DNA of 64,000 nt from Saccharomycopsis fibuligera x Saccharomycopsis cf. fibuligera (GCA_001936135.1 CP012819.1:2389501-2453500); one strand, 5' to 3'. Shown: positions 1 through 10,204, numbered from the stretch's first letter. Notes: a model not told the origin generated them from the sequence alone. Made by a program: numbers and translations.

Positions 1-336
1 TGCACCCTCACTTTTTTTTTATTTTTTTGCAAAACGTAGTGGTGGACGCAGCGCGCGGTAGCGCGCTGCGTGAGTGTGTGCAACGCACGTGACGCGACGG
101 CGGCTACCCGCCCTGGAAGTTGATCGACGGCGGCGCGCTGCCAAGCCAAGGTTGTCGGCCGCGATGCGCTGACTCCCAGCGGAGGTGTCTACAGGTCTGG
201 CGGCACGGAGCTGGGCGTGCTGGCTTTCCGATACGCGACAAAAGAACTAAACAAAACTATGGTCTATTAGGAAACGTCTACTCTATAGTATAGCAGCGGC
301 AACGACAGCCGTGCACTCAGAAGAACAGCAAGACGG
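1..336. other. GC-rich gene-free left edge with a hairpin
   Basis: No gene is visible. The stretch lies downstream of the CYSTM gene. It starts with a T-rich run and then turns GC-rich. It holds a perfect inverted repeat with 10-nt arms (47-56 and 61-70) and a four-base loop. A CACGTGAC E-box occurs at about 86-93. Confidence 0.6.
47..70. repeat. Perfect GC-rich inverted repeat (10-nt arms, 4-nt loop)
   Basis: The arms CGCAGCGCGC (47-56) and GCGCGCTGCG (61-70) are exact reverse complements around the loop GGTA. The repeat lies 270 bp beyond the stop codon of the CYSTM gene. It could form a hairpin in DNA or RNA. No function can be assigned. Confidence 0.75.
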
Positions 337-744
337 TCAGTCCATCATGTCGCAGCACAATTCAAAGATGCAGCAGCACAACAAGCACTTCAAACAGCCG
401 TTGCCGTCGCTCTTCTCCTGGGCGGGTGCTTGCTGGACGTATACTGGCTGCGGCTGGGCGTAGCCCTGGGGTGGGTAGCCCTGCGGAGGGTAGCCCTGCG
501 GCGGATAGCCTTGCGGTGGGTAGCCTTGTTGCTGCACAGAGGTTAGTAAGGAGTTTGTCCTGGTGGGCAGACAGGCAGGCAGCAGCCGCTCTGTATTTGG
601 GCGCTGCTGGGATCCGGAAAGCTTATTTTCGCCGTTTTCCACCCTCTGGGAAGGGTGACGTTGCGGCCTGAGCATGCTGTGCCGTCCGCAGACAGGCTGT
701 GAGGGAGAGGAGCTTCAACAAAAGACAACACGTACGTAACTCAT
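337..744 (-). CDS. Small CYSTM-type cysteine-rich tail protein, spliced
   Basis: A 67-aa protein encoded by two exons: 744..736 (Met-Ser-Tyr) and 531..337. It has four GYPPQ repeats and a Gln/Pro linker, then a Cys-rich hydrophobic C-terminus (CLKCLLCCCIFELCC). This is the plan of fungal CYSTM proteins such as S. cerevisiae YDL012C and YBR016W, which are membrane-associated by palmitoylation or through the Cys tail and are linked to stress response. The 204-bp intron (735..532) starts GTACGT, has the branch point TACTAAC at 548..542 and ends in CAG 11 nt after the branch A. The splice is phase 0. An unspliced reading from 675 gives a longer N-terminus that does not resemble the family. YDL012C also has an intron near its start. 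A TATA box lies about 110 bp upstream of the ATG. Confidence 0.82.
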
Positions 745-1531
745 GGTGGCGGGATGGGAACAAAAGTGGGCGCTGACTGTGGTTGGCGGTGTGGACACGG
801 AGGGCAGTTCTACAACGACTCGACGGCCCCAGCGACGAAGGGCGGCGCCGTCCTTATATACTTTTCCGGCGCTGGCGAGCCCGGCGGCTACCCGGCTCGC
901 GCTCGCGCTCGTTTTCGTTTTCGCTCTCGCGCTTTTCTTTCGCTCGTTCATTTCCAGCTCTCTGGCGTTGCAGGCCGCCGCGCGTGGAGGATCATCGCGA
1001 CAGCGCCAGCACCGAGCGAGGAACGAGCGAGGAACGCTGCTCCAAGGCTCCTCCACAGCGGGCTCCTCTGCAGAGGACTCCTCTACAGCGGACTGCCTGC
1101 CGCCCGCCGCCGGGAGCTGCCGCCGCCTGCCGCCCACCGCTGGCAGCTGCCGCTGGCAGCTGGTGCTGTCCAGCAAGCGACTGCTTGGCAAGCGCCAACG
1201 CCGCCAACGCTGCCAACGCTTTCTTCTTCTTGGCCGAGTGCTTTGCGACCACCGGCCAGAGTCCTGGTACTGTGCGGTGCGGTGCGGTGCGGTACGGTAC
1301 GGTGCGGTGCAACCGCTACAGAGGCCCGCGTGTGACATCGCCCGTCAAGCGGCTGTGCGCTCGCTGTGCGACGGCGCTGAAACGTCGCGGCGGTGCCCGT
1401 CTGTCGTGGCTTATTGTCGCTGAAACGCCCTACTCTGCCACTGCTACTGCTGCTACTGCTGCTACGCTGGGAACACGCAAACGGCTCCTCGACTAAAGTA
1501 AACGTACATTGACAGACGCAAATAGGCCGTG
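745..1531. other. GC-rich intergenic/promoter region with short tandem repeats
   Basis: This lies between the CYSTM start and the HAT1 stop. It carries low-complexity GC-rich repeats: a CGCTCG-like run at 897-935, GCTCCTC-like units at 1040-1090, a GGTGC/GGTAC pentamer run at about 1273-1310, and CTGCTA-type triplets at 1440-1470. Several long open frames cross it, but they follow the repeats, overlap in several frames and show no domain, so I do not call a gene. Confidence 0.6.
853..860 (-). promoter_or_regulatory. TATA box of the CYSTM gene
   Basis: The minus strand reads TATATAAG about 110 bp before the ATG at 744. That is a normal spacing for a yeast TATA promoter. Confidence 0.55.
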
Positions 1532-2926
1532 CTACACTCTTGCTCTCTTGGCCGCTGGCTCTGCGGCGTCCTCCGCGGCATCCTCCGCGGCGCCCGCTGC
1601 GTCCCGCTTGGCTGCCGCAGCGGTGAATCTCACCCTGCCCATGATCCGGTCGTAGTCCTCGACCAACAGCTCGTACGCGGTCTGCAACTTGCCCATCCTG
1701 TCGGCGGGCTCCAACTCGTCGAGCACCTCTCTGTTCTTCCTGTACAACCTCCTCTTGATGTGGAGCCTGATGTCCCTGTCGAGCTTCCGCTTGCTCTGCG
1801 ACGCGTTGGTCTCCTTCAAGTGCAATAGTCCCATCTCGAGGCACCGTTCAAACTGCCTCTTCTCCATCTTCTGCTGTGTCTGGAGCTCGGCCATCTGGCC
1901 CTCGGGGACGGGAATTTGCGGGAACCGCTGCAAGCGGAAGACGCCCTCCTGGGACAACCTTTGCAAGTCGCAGCGGTCCCTCAAATCGTCAAACGCCTCG
2001 CTCGGGTCTTCCACCACTATCTCCGCCACCAGGGGGTCGGGCACCCAGAGCCTCACTAGCGTCTTGTACAAGTTCTCGCCGTGGCGCTTGCTCTGGTACG
2101 GCGGCAATATCACAAACTGCGATATCTTCTTTCTCACCAACGGCTGCAACTCGTCTGCGCTGGAATCGTGCGCCTGGTGGCCCGGGTACTTCCAGTAGTT
2201 ATACACCGTGGTGAAGCCCACAAACTTCGGGTGCCCCGCCGCCGCCGCCGCCGCCGGCAGCGGCAGCTGCTGCTGCTGCTGCTTCGCGTTCCTGGGCTTG
2301 GGCTTCTCAAACACCAAGTAGTACTCCCACCTGTCGTCGGCCTCGTCGATGTACGAGCCGGCCTCAATGAAAAACAACACAAAGATCTGGATCCGGCGGT
2401 GGAACTCCTTTGCTCTAGCGGCGGCCTCCCTGTCGCCGGTGCCCGCGAGCCTCATGCGGAATACCTCGAACGCTTCGCCAATCCCCGTCTGGTACTCTCC
2501 CACCGACTCGCCCGGGACCTGCCATCCGCGCTGTAGCTCCTCGTCGCACTCCTCTGCCCACTTGCTTTCGTCGTTGACAATGAGCGAGTCCTGCGGCAAA
2601 AACCTGACGAGCTTTTCCTGCGGGTCCTCCGCCCTTTCGCTGCCGCCATTCTCTGGCAACTTTTCCTTGTACCTGAACCCAAGCAACGGCCGCATGGTAG
2701 TGGCGTTGAACGCCAAGTTGATCTGGAGGTCGCGAAACCCGAAAATCTGCTCCGAGTCGCCAAAGATTGGGTACGTGAATGTGGGATGGAACGCCACTGC
2801 GCTGCCTGCCGCGCCCTCACTTGGGCCCGTGCCGCTGCTGGGGGCCTCGCTGCTCACGATGGCTATTTTGAGAGCGTCGTTGGACGAGCACGTCCAAAGC
2901 TCAGGGTTGTATGACGCCACTGACAT
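1532..2926 (-). CDS. HAT1: Histone acetyltransferase type B catalytic subunit
   Basis: A 464-aa protein. Hat1 acetylates newly made histone H4 on Lys5 and Lys12 with its partner Hat2, in cytosol and nucleus. The N-terminal Hat1 domain (about residues 10-185) is followed by the GNAT core. The core includes the QFVILPPYQ segment (270-278) and the strongly conserved VEDPSEAFDDLRDR block (304-318). The length is moderately longer than S. cerevisiae Hat1 (374 aa) because of a Gln/Ala-rich insert at about 215-230 and an Ala-rich tail. Two oddities stand out. The acetyl-CoA loop reads Q-S-K-R-H-G, where relatives have Q-x-K/Q-G-H-G. The only CTG codon I see in the stretches read (residue 299) sits where relatives have Ser or Asn. 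The codons are very GC-rich. Confidence 0.93.
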   Translation of the reverse strand: MSVASYNPELWTCSSNDALKIAIVSSEAPSSGTGPSEGAAGSAVAFHPTFTYPIFGDSEQIFGFRDLQINLAFNATTMRPLLGFRYKEKLPENGGSERAEDPQEKLVRFLPQDSLIVNDESKWAEECDEELQRGWQVPGESVGEYQTGIGEAFEVFRMRLAGTGDREAAARAKEFHRRIQIFVLFFIEAGSYIDEADDRWEYYLVFEKPKPRNAKQQQQQLPLPAAAAAAGHPKFVGFTTVYNYWKYPGHQAHDSSADELQPLVRKKISQFVILPPYQSKRHGENLYKTLVRLWVPDPLVAEIVVEDPSEAFDDLRDRCDLQRLSQEGVFRLQRFPQIPVPEGQMAELQTQQKMEKRQFERCLEMGLLHLKETNASQSKRKLDRDIRLHIKRRLYRKNREVLDELEPADRMGKLQTAYELLVEDYDRIMGRVRFTAAAAKRDAAGAAEDAAEDAAEPAAKRARV

Positions 2927-3062
2927 GTCTGTGTGTCTGTGTGTCTGTGTGTCTTGCGGGTGGTCTGGCGACGCTGCTGTGTTGCGCTGTGCGTGCTGGT
3001 TCTTGCCGGCTCAAAGAAGTCAAAACAAGGCGTGTGGTTCCTTCCTCAACTCTCAGCTGGCG

Positions 3063-3063
3063 G

Positions 3064-3097
<34 letters not shown>

Positions 3098-3098
3098 C
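3063..3098. repeat. GGTTCT hexanucleotide tandem array
   Basis: Near-perfect copies of GGTTCT/TGGTTC run in a row in the region between HAT1 and the LRR gene. Open frames through it read Gly-Ser or Phe-Trp repeats and are not genes. Confidence 0.8.
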
Positions 3099-3339
3099 GA
3101 CCGTCTGTCTGCTTTGGCGTGTCGACTTTGGTGAAATAAAATCAAACTGGAAAAGCAGAATGTCTGTTTTTTCGCGTTCTTGCGTGTCACCCGGCCACCG
3201 CCCTCCTCGGTGCTTCGCCCTCGCGGCAGCGCGTTGCGCTGCCGCGTCGCTCGGGGCACATGCGAAGAGCCGACAACGCTCACGAGTGTCGACAACCCGC
3301 GAGTTTCCCTATGCCCACTCACCCAGTACGGCAATAACC

Positions 3340-3392
3340 TGCGCTGTCTACGCTGTCTACGCTGTCTACGCTGTCTACGCTGTCTACGCTGG
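3340..3392. repeat. 9-bp tandem array (CGCTGTCTA unit)
   Basis: Five exact copies of the 9-bp unit are followed by a variant with GGCTACGC. The array lies in the upstream region of the LRR gene. Confidence 0.8.
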
Positions 3393-3964
3393 CTACGCGC
3401 AGCCGCGACTCGCTGCTCTCAGTATACATGCCGACTCTCAATGTGTAGCGTCTCCTGTGTGTGCGCGCGCATGTTGGGCTTGGGAGAGCGGCGGCAGGGC
3501 GGCCGGGTTACCGCGGCTGTAACAGGCGCTTGTTTATTTCTGGGATAGGAAAAAAACAACAACAACAACAACAACAACAACAGAAACAGAGACAGAAACA
3601 GACAGAAACAGAAACAGAAACAGAAACAACATGTACGCACACGGCCCAAATATCCACTCCACAACTGCTCCTGATAGCCAGTAGTCCTGCCCCAGCACCT
3701 CCAGCACCTCCAGCAAGCACCATCCACTCCAGCAGACCTCAGCGCTACTGTCCCTTTTCACGCCCGGCTGCCCTCCCCCCTCGCCCCTTCGTGTCTTTCG
3801 TTTTAGTCTCTCTTTTGCTTATCTCCTTCCTTTGCGGTGTTTCAGATTTTCCGTATCACCAGTCTCTGTCGCTAGCATTGGCTCCCAGCCCAGCACCTTG
3901 GCTGCCATATCCATAGAACAACACCGGCCCTCCCGCACAACTCGGCGCTCGGGAATATGTTACA

Positions 3965-6154
3965 ATGTCTAATCTCTGCGACGGATCCACCTATATCATA
4001 AATCTCTCAAATTTTATCAGAAGCCATGAGTCGCAGCTAGCCAACGTGCTACTAGCCTACAAAAAAACCAACCAGGTGGCCACCGACGGTGCCACCGACG
4101 GTGCCACCGACGGTGCCACTGGCGCCGCGGCCCCTCCCCACCAGAAGCCTGGCAATCATAAGCCGGTCAGGCTCTCTCTCACCTTGCACCACTTGTACTT
4201 TCTCCTCGACAGCTTCAACCAGATGAACCTCAAAACCGGGCCCTTAAATATACGGCTCTACGACATAGACCACGACTATACCATGAGCTACGACAACAGC
4301 GCTAGCCACTGCGGGGAAAGCACGTACGAGCAGGAGTATGTGTCGTTCATGTCCAACAACTACTACAACTCAAAGTCGAAGAGATTGAGCAACTACTCGA
4401 GCTCCATAAACTCCAACGACAACTCGTCCATAACCTCCATCTCCTCTGTCAAGTCTGCGCTCTCTTCGATATGGAATTCGATATCAATAAACAACAACGG
4501 GTTTGCTGGCGCTAACCCCTACGACAGCAACTTGACCGACAACCCAATGATCAAAAACCATCTAAGATACTTGTTTTCTTGTTTCACCAAGCTCCCCTGC
4601 CTACGGCTCTCGCCAGACCTGAACTCAAAGCTCATCAAAAATTACCAGGAGTTCCCCTTCGACACGATAATACCGCTAGTCGTTTTCAAGAACTTGTCGA
4701 TCCTAGAGGTCAACGAGCTAAACCCGAAGGAGTTGTTTGGGTGGCATAAATTGGCAGAGACGTTGAAGTTCCTAATCATCAAAAACGTCGACTTGAACAG
4801 CAAAATAGAGCTAGTCTTGTACGACTTGCTCTGGCAAGACTATAACAACAGAAACTACAAGCTAATGAACGGCATTGCCGGCACGCATAGCTACACCAGC
4901 TCATTGCCCAGCTCTTTACCCAACTCCCCGATCGCCGGAAACTTCGCCAACGAAAAGAAGAAGCTAAACAAGAAGCGCCACAAGTCGTTTGCTAATATTC
5001 GAAAGAAAAGAGCTCCAGCCACAGATATCGTCGTCGGTCTTAAAAAATCCCAAAACTCACACTCGCAGCACGCTGAAAGCACATCGCCCCAATCTGCCAG
5101 CAACGGCCATGCTTACAGCCCAGGTCATGAATACCCTTTAATTTCAGACTCTTTTTTCCAGAACAAGTGGAAAAGTTTGAAGTATCTTTCATTCACAAAC
5201 ACAAATCTTTCCTCAATAGGAAATGCTGAATGCTTGAAGTTGCTAGAAAACTTGAATTCCTTGGACTTGTCAAACAATAAGCTCACAGAAGTCCCAGTTG
5301 CATTGAAGCATTTGGTAAACTTGAGGTCCTTGAATTTATCAGGAAATATGATGCAAAGTTTATCGAATTTCAAATTCTTTGTTCTTGATGGCGAAACAGA
5401 ATTTTCGATAAAAAATCTCGCCCTCATCAATTTGAAAAACAATCAGCTTTCTGATGTTAGTGGGTTGGAATTTTTGACCAAGTTGGCCAAAATAGATTTA
5501 AGTCATAACAAGATAAATTATCTCAAAGATTTGAAAAGTTTGTTTCTATCAGGCGTTCGCCTAGATACAGATGATCAAGCTCCAGATCCAAGCCGCCATC
5601 AGCACTTGCACTATCCTAATCTTGAGGTACTCAATGATCTCCAAAATTTCCGTCAAACCAACTTGAGCCTCAATCATGACCGTGCTCCATTGATCAGCTT
5701 AAACCTAATCGGGAACCCGCTTCAAGCGTTTGACAAAAATTATAGAATAAAGTTATTCAATCTTTGCAAGATTTTCAACTGGGTTAAAAGCGGGCTTAAA
5801 ATCAATGGCTCCTTACCAAGTTATTTGGAGACATACTATTTGATCAGTGATAATGAAGTTGTCGCTTCTGAAGATGTATTCAGTAAAACAAACTCGCAAA
5901 TTTATCTCAATTTCAAAAAATATTTGTTTGACATGAATAACTATTTTCACCAATTTAAAGTCGGTGATTCAATCGATGCATTCATCAACCTGTCCAACGA
6001 CGATGATGGATCTTCTATGCCTGCTAATTCGGGTATTTTGAAAAGCATTAGTAACTATAGCCTACAGTATTTCACCAAGGATCCACAATCGAAAACTAAA
6101 AGGCTTCCGATAGTGACTGACCTGGACAAAGAAAATCAAGCTATAATTAAAGAA

Positions 6155-6233
<79 letters not shown>

Positions 6234-6250
6234 GCAACAACAACAACAAC

Positions 6251-6291
<41 letters not shown>

Positions 6292-7021
6292 CGGCGATAG
6301 TCAGGATTACCACAATGGTGATGTGCTGCGGAATGGTGAAAATAGACATGATATAAATGATGACCCCTGCATATTGTTAGACCCAATCTCTAATTTGAAA
6401 GTAAGCGGCAACATCAAATATAAAAAACAATTTCCCGAAACATTTGATACTAAGCCAATACCAGTAAACATCCATGATAATAAACTCTACTTGAATAGCG
6501 CGTCTCCAAGAAACGGCTATAGATATCCACATAATCAAACTATCAAAACAATTAGCAACGCAGTGGTGCTTAATTCCTCTATGGGAAGCAACAGCTATTA
6601 CTCTACTACTGCTATCTCGCCAACTAGTGTTTCGTACAAAAACGAAGACAATGAACTAATACTACAACCAATTGAAATTGCTGCAAGTACCAATGATAGT
6701 AATTTTTATAGTGCTAATAATAACAATAACAAAAACGCAAACACTAAGCCTACTGGTATGAGTGCAATGGCAACCTCAAGATCATTGAACAATTTACTTA
6801 ATCTTTCCCAAAGTTTGAATGTGGACAGACCAGGCACTAATGGGCCCATGTATGGCCAGTCCAAAAACTACAGTTACAGCAGCGGTAATCCTGCGGCTTA
6901 CGACATTCGCAATGATACTCGAAACGATACCTCATTTGAAAACAAAATCAGTAGTGCAAAAAGACACGAGAGAACAAAATCAGCGTTGTCGTATCATTCG
7001 GCAAAAACTATTACTGAATAA
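3965..7021 (+). CDS. Leucine-rich-repeat protein with poly-Asn tract
   Basis: A 1018-aa protein starting at an ATG just after a CT-rich leader. The N-terminus has three ATDG repeats (about residues 41-53). SDS22-like leucine-rich repeats span about residues 400-525, with LxxLDLSNNKL, LRSLNLSGN, LALINLKNNQL and LAKIDLSHNKI, and end in an LRR-cap-like segment (about 575-610). The tail is Asn-rich with an uninterrupted poly-Asn run from about residue 730, followed by Asp-Asn repeats. LRR domains bind other proteins. Fungal LRR proteins of this plan (STK11IP/LKIP-like) are a possible relation, but I cannot assign an orthologue. Codons are C/G-ending up to about 5.05 kb and A/T-ending afterwards, within one open frame. 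Confidence 0.8.
4078..4121 (+). repeat. In-frame 12-bp coding minisatellite
   Basis: Three exact copies and one diverged copy of GCCACCGACGGT encode Ala-Thr-Asp-Gly repeats near the N-terminus of the LRR protein. Because the unit is a multiple of three, copy-number change would keep the frame. Confidence 0.8.
6155..6294 (+). repeat. AAT/AAC trinucleotide microsatellite in coding sequence
   Basis: A long AAT run, then AAC/AAT, then AATGAT units encode poly-Asn followed by Asn-Asp repeats in the LRR protein. A smaller AAT/GAT run occurs in the transporter gene at about 10207-10265. Confidence 0.9.
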
Positions 7022-7169
7022 TGATGCGAGGGTACTACCTCATTCTTTTAATTCTTTATCTCGCATTCATTACTTCTAGCCTCATGAACTTTACATTTAT
7101 TATGGACTTTACGAAGGTTTTCCTTTTTTTTTATCTTTTCTTCTTCCAGTTTCATGTCTGTTTGTCTGC

Positions 7170-7207
<38 letters not shown>

Positions 7208-7262
7208 CTCGTTATTCTTCAACTGTTTTGATCTTCTTTTGCTGATTGCTTTATTTACTCTT

Positions 7263-7298
<36 letters not shown>

Positions 7299-7828
7299 GC
7301 CGTTTTTACCTCTACTCAAGCATACTACGTCATTTTTTTTAACTCTGTTTATTGCTCTGTTATATTATTGATCCTAGTTTCTAATTTATTGTGTTTTTCT
7401 AAACATTCGGTTTTCTGCTATTAACCTTATATATTTCTTTTGTTATGCTACTAATACATTGACCATTTAACTAATTGTTGCCTTTTGTCAGTGTCAAACC
7501 GTTTGTTCACCGGTTATGCTTGTAACTACCTTTGTCTGGGCTCTAACCATTTCAACCCGGCTAGTACTGCGTACGTACATAGACTATCAAGTCAAAACAT
7601 TATTTAAATATTACAACATAGCCAAGTCCGTGATTTCCCCTATGAGCAGCTGCTGCATGACTATGCAGAAACTGAGCATGTGATGTCCTTTTCGGCTTAA
7701 AAAAAATATTTTTTTTTTATTTTGGTTTCAGACTTCGGTCGGTACAAATAACTACACTGCGATGGACGGCTTCCTTTGATGCGCACACCAACACAGGTTT
7801 GTACTGTGGTGATACTAAAGTAATTACT
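7022..7828. other. T-rich intergenic region with two long T tracts
   Basis: The 3' flank of the LRR gene and 5' flank of the next unknown gene. It carries T runs at 7172-7201 and 7265-7297. Beyond the expected terminator/promoter sequence I see nothing. Confidence 0.6.
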
Positions 7829-8491
7829 ATGAACGCATATAAGCGAATCTACGAAAGCAAGAGACTTCAAAATCAACATCAACATTCAAAAGCGTCTTCC
7901 ATTTCTGCAAGAAATACCAAATCTTTGGGGAAGAAATTACATGGTCACGAGCAAAGAGAATTGCTTCTTATAAGTGAAGATCCAAATCAAAGCAGCAATA
8001 GTAGTTGTGGTGGCGATTTAAGGTATAGATACTTACAGACGCTCCCTGCGCCACTACAATCAGGCGGTCCATCATCACGTTTGAGTATTGGAAATATCCA
8101 AAAGAACCTACATAGCAGCAGACGTATTCTTCATTGCAGTAATCATAGACATAAGTACAGTGGTTTCGGAAACGGTTGTATTCCTGTTAGAGTGAAAAGA
8201 CCAAGATATTTAACTGTCAAGTTTGTGTATCGGAAACCATCAAAACAAAAAGCTAGGCAACATTCTGGTAGTTTCGTATCATCAAGCCCATTTGTTTCTG
8301 ATACTAAGCAACCCATCAAGGAGCAGGACTCTTGCAGGGAAGAACAAGGAACGTCTAAAGAGGAAGAACAGCTGCAAGAAGAAGACGAAGTTTTGAGTGA
8401 TTTTGCTAGCAGTCAGGGTTCAGAGCAGCGGATTGAGGAATTGAATAAGAAAGTTGAGGATTTGGAAATATCGAATACCGAGGACATTTAA
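7829..8491 (+). CDS. Uncharacterised basic protein, 220 aa
   Basis: The open frame runs further upstream only from a TTG, so I use the first ATG at 7829 (MNAYKRIYESKRLQ). The first two thirds are basic and rich in Arg, Lys, His and Ser. A VKRPRYLTVKFVYRKPSKQK segment lies near residues 125-145. The C-terminus is strongly acidic and Glu-rich, with a short coiled-coil-like end (EQRIEELNKKVEDLEI). I recognise no family. The gene ends only 43 bp before the next ATG on the same strand, which is unusually tight for yeast. The two may be one transcription unit or parts of one spliced gene, but I found no convincing splice sites joining them. Confidence 0.5.
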   Translation: MNAYKRIYESKRLQNQHQHSKASSISARNTKSLGKKLHGHEQRELLLISEDPNQSSNSSCGGDLRYRYLQTLPAPLQSGGPSSRLSIGNIQKNLHSSRRILHCSNHRHKYSGFGNGCIPVRVKRPRYLTVKFVYRKPSKQKARQHSGSFVSSSPFVSDTKQPIKEQDSCREEQGTSKEEEQLQEEDEVLSDFASSQGSEQRIEELNKKVEDLEISNTEDI

Positions 8492-8534
8492 CTGTATCAC
8501 ATCACATTAATAAAAAGGTTAAATTCAATTCAAA

Positions 8535-9428
8535 ATGACAAAAAGTACAGAAGCTGGTAGTGTCAAAATGGCTGGCCTGAGGAGTGCATTGAAAAGTAAT
8601 AAAAAATTGCAAGGTCAGAGTAGGAACAAAAACTATCGCTTATCAGTGAGTCAGCGAAGTGTAAATACCAGCCAATTGGAAGAATGGTTCAGTAAATTTA
8701 CCATCATAGAATCCCACGAATTTGATGGAGAAGTTGGCGCGGCAGAAGAACATAATAATCATGAACCTGTTGTCAAAAAGCAAAAGTCAACAAACAGTGA
8801 TCTCAGAAGTTTGAAAACTATAAAGTCTGCAAATAACAATGACACAAATAATAAACCAAATCAGCAGCTAACTCTCCGAAGTCCCAGTTTAAGCCGCCAG
8901 ATGCGGCCTTCAAGGTTACCGGTATCATGTACCCTTCCTGGCTCTGTGCTGAAAATAACGCTAACCCGAACACAAAGAATATCAGTGCCACCAGCGGTTG
9001 AAGATATACTTCCAATAAATAACCTAGCAATTCTGACGCGGCAGCCCCATATAGCCAATGCTACTTTTGTCATCAAGAAGTCACTCACGGTTAGTGATTA
9101 TAAGAAGCTTTCAGTTAACTTGAAGTTCAAAATCTGCTTGAACTTCATAAGGTTTAACATTTTCAAAAAGTTTAGGCAAAATACAAAAGACGGTCTGAGC
9201 CAAGCTTCGTGCAATGACATTTCAAACATTAAGAACATCTTTTTTTACCAAATATTCAAAAGATTTGAGCAGTATTACAAAGTGGATAATAAGCTAATTA
9301 ACTACCTTGAGATTTCAACTGAAAACAAAATCAAAGTTATCGAAGTGGTAGAAAAAGTATATTTGAACAGTTGGAATTTGACAGACTACGTGAAGCTTGA
9401 AGAGCATTTATTGAATGATATATATTGA
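8535..9428 (+). CDS. Uncharacterised protein, 297 aa
   Basis: An ATG at 8535 follows an A/T-rich 43-bp gap after the preceding gene. The N-terminal half is basic, Ser/Asn-rich and probably disordered, with basic clusters such as VKKQKS. The C-terminal 120 residues look folded and helical, rich in Phe, Ile, Leu and Lys (KFKICLNFIRFNIFKKFRQ and a Tyr/Leu-rich end). I recognise no family. The layout of a disordered basic N-terminus with a helical C-terminus would suit a nuclear or structural adaptor, but that is only a guess. Confidence 0.55.
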   Translation: MTKSTEAGSVKMAGLRSALKSNKKLQGQSRNKNYRLSVSQRSVNTSQLEEWFSKFTIIESHEFDGEVGAAEEHNNHEPVVKKQKSTNSDLRSLKTIKSANNNDTNNKPNQQLTLRSPSLSRQMRPSRLPVSCTLPGSVLKITLTRTQRISVPPAVEDILPINNLAILTRQPHIANATFVIKKSLTVSDYKKLSVNLKFKICLNFIRFNIFKKFRQNTKDGLSQASCNDISNIKNIFFYQIFKRFEQYYKVDNKLINYLEISTENKIKVIEVVEKVYLNSWNLTDYVKLEEHLLNDIY

Positions 9429-9976
9429 ATTAGTTTACTTGCGTATATGCTCTGGTAGGCGTGTAAGCTGAATGTATGTTTTTATCCTTCGGTACGTTAT
9501 GCCTGTACTCGTATTCCCTATTGGGCTCACATCGGCGATCGGAGCTGCAGTTTGTTGTTCCGACTCCTCAGGTGCGCAATTTACGTCCACGGAGATAAGA
9601 GCAGACCGCACGGCGGAAGAATATTGCAGAATTGTCATAGAATAGTCATAGAATAATCGCATTACGGAGATACTCTCCGCGCCTCATTTGGTGCTAGTCT
9701 GTAGCGCAGCTATCCAACAGCTGTATAGTGCGTATATTTAGACTATTATTCCTTCTATTTTTTGTTTGAAGCTTTTTTTTTTTTTTATTTTGGGGGCTTT
9801 GCCTTTTTTGATTTTGTTCTACTATTCTTTTTACTTTTGGATATTGTATTGCTTCCTGACTGCTCCGTACTTTACGAGAGAACTTCGTGACTGTCTGCTT
9901 CATCAGCACCTGTACTTTCTACGCCATTGTTTCTTTCTTTTGCATTATAAACTAACCTATATTTTTGCTCCATCGA
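9429..9976. other. Upstream region of the transporter gene
   Basis: Apart from the doubtful small ORF on the minus strand, this holds the promoter of the MFS gene. A T-rich stretch at about 9774-9790 is the only obvious element. Confidence 0.5.
9435..9662 (-). CDS. Possible small protein ORF, 75 aa
   Basis: This ATG-initiated frame converges on the preceding gene, with stop codons about 6 bp apart. An internal ATG at 9641 would give 68 aa. The sequence has a balanced amino-acid mix (MTILQYSSAVRSALISVDVN, then an Ala/Thr/Ser linker and a basic end). It is not a simple repeat translation. No family is recognised and it may be chance. Confidence 0.25.
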   Translation of the reverse strand: MRLFYDYSMTILQYSSAVRSALISVDVNCAPEESEQQTAAPIADVSPIGNTSTGITYRRIKTYIQLTRLPEHIRK

Positions 9977-10204
9977 ATGGCCATCAATATCAACGAAAAC
10001 CGTAATAGCGGCGCAGCTGACGAACCCCATCACCATGATTCTGGTGAAGAAAGTTCCTCTATCGCGGAATATCAACCTAAAGATATTCATCAAGGCTCCT
10101 CTGATAGCGACTCAGTTTTTTCAAATGACACCTCAGCTGAGAAACTTGGGTCAAATCTCGGAGGTAACCGTCCATATAGAGCTGGATGTACTATAAAAGA
10201 AAGA

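Larger units (their letters stand above)
2927..3964. other. Divergent promoter region rich in short tandem repeats
   Basis: This gap separates HAT1 (-) from the LRR gene (+). It contains a TGTGTCTG run at about 2928-2955 and a GGTTCT hexamer array at about 3063-3098. A 9-bp TGTCTACGC array lies at about 3340-3390, and ACA then ACAGAA arrays at about 3553-3630. A CT-rich leader precedes the LRR start. No gene is supported. Confidence 0.65.

Noticed and set aside
715-1844. Several long overlapping frames on both strands
   Set aside because: They run through GC-rich short tandem repeats, contradict each other and show no domain. Long GC-rich frames arise because stops are AT-rich.
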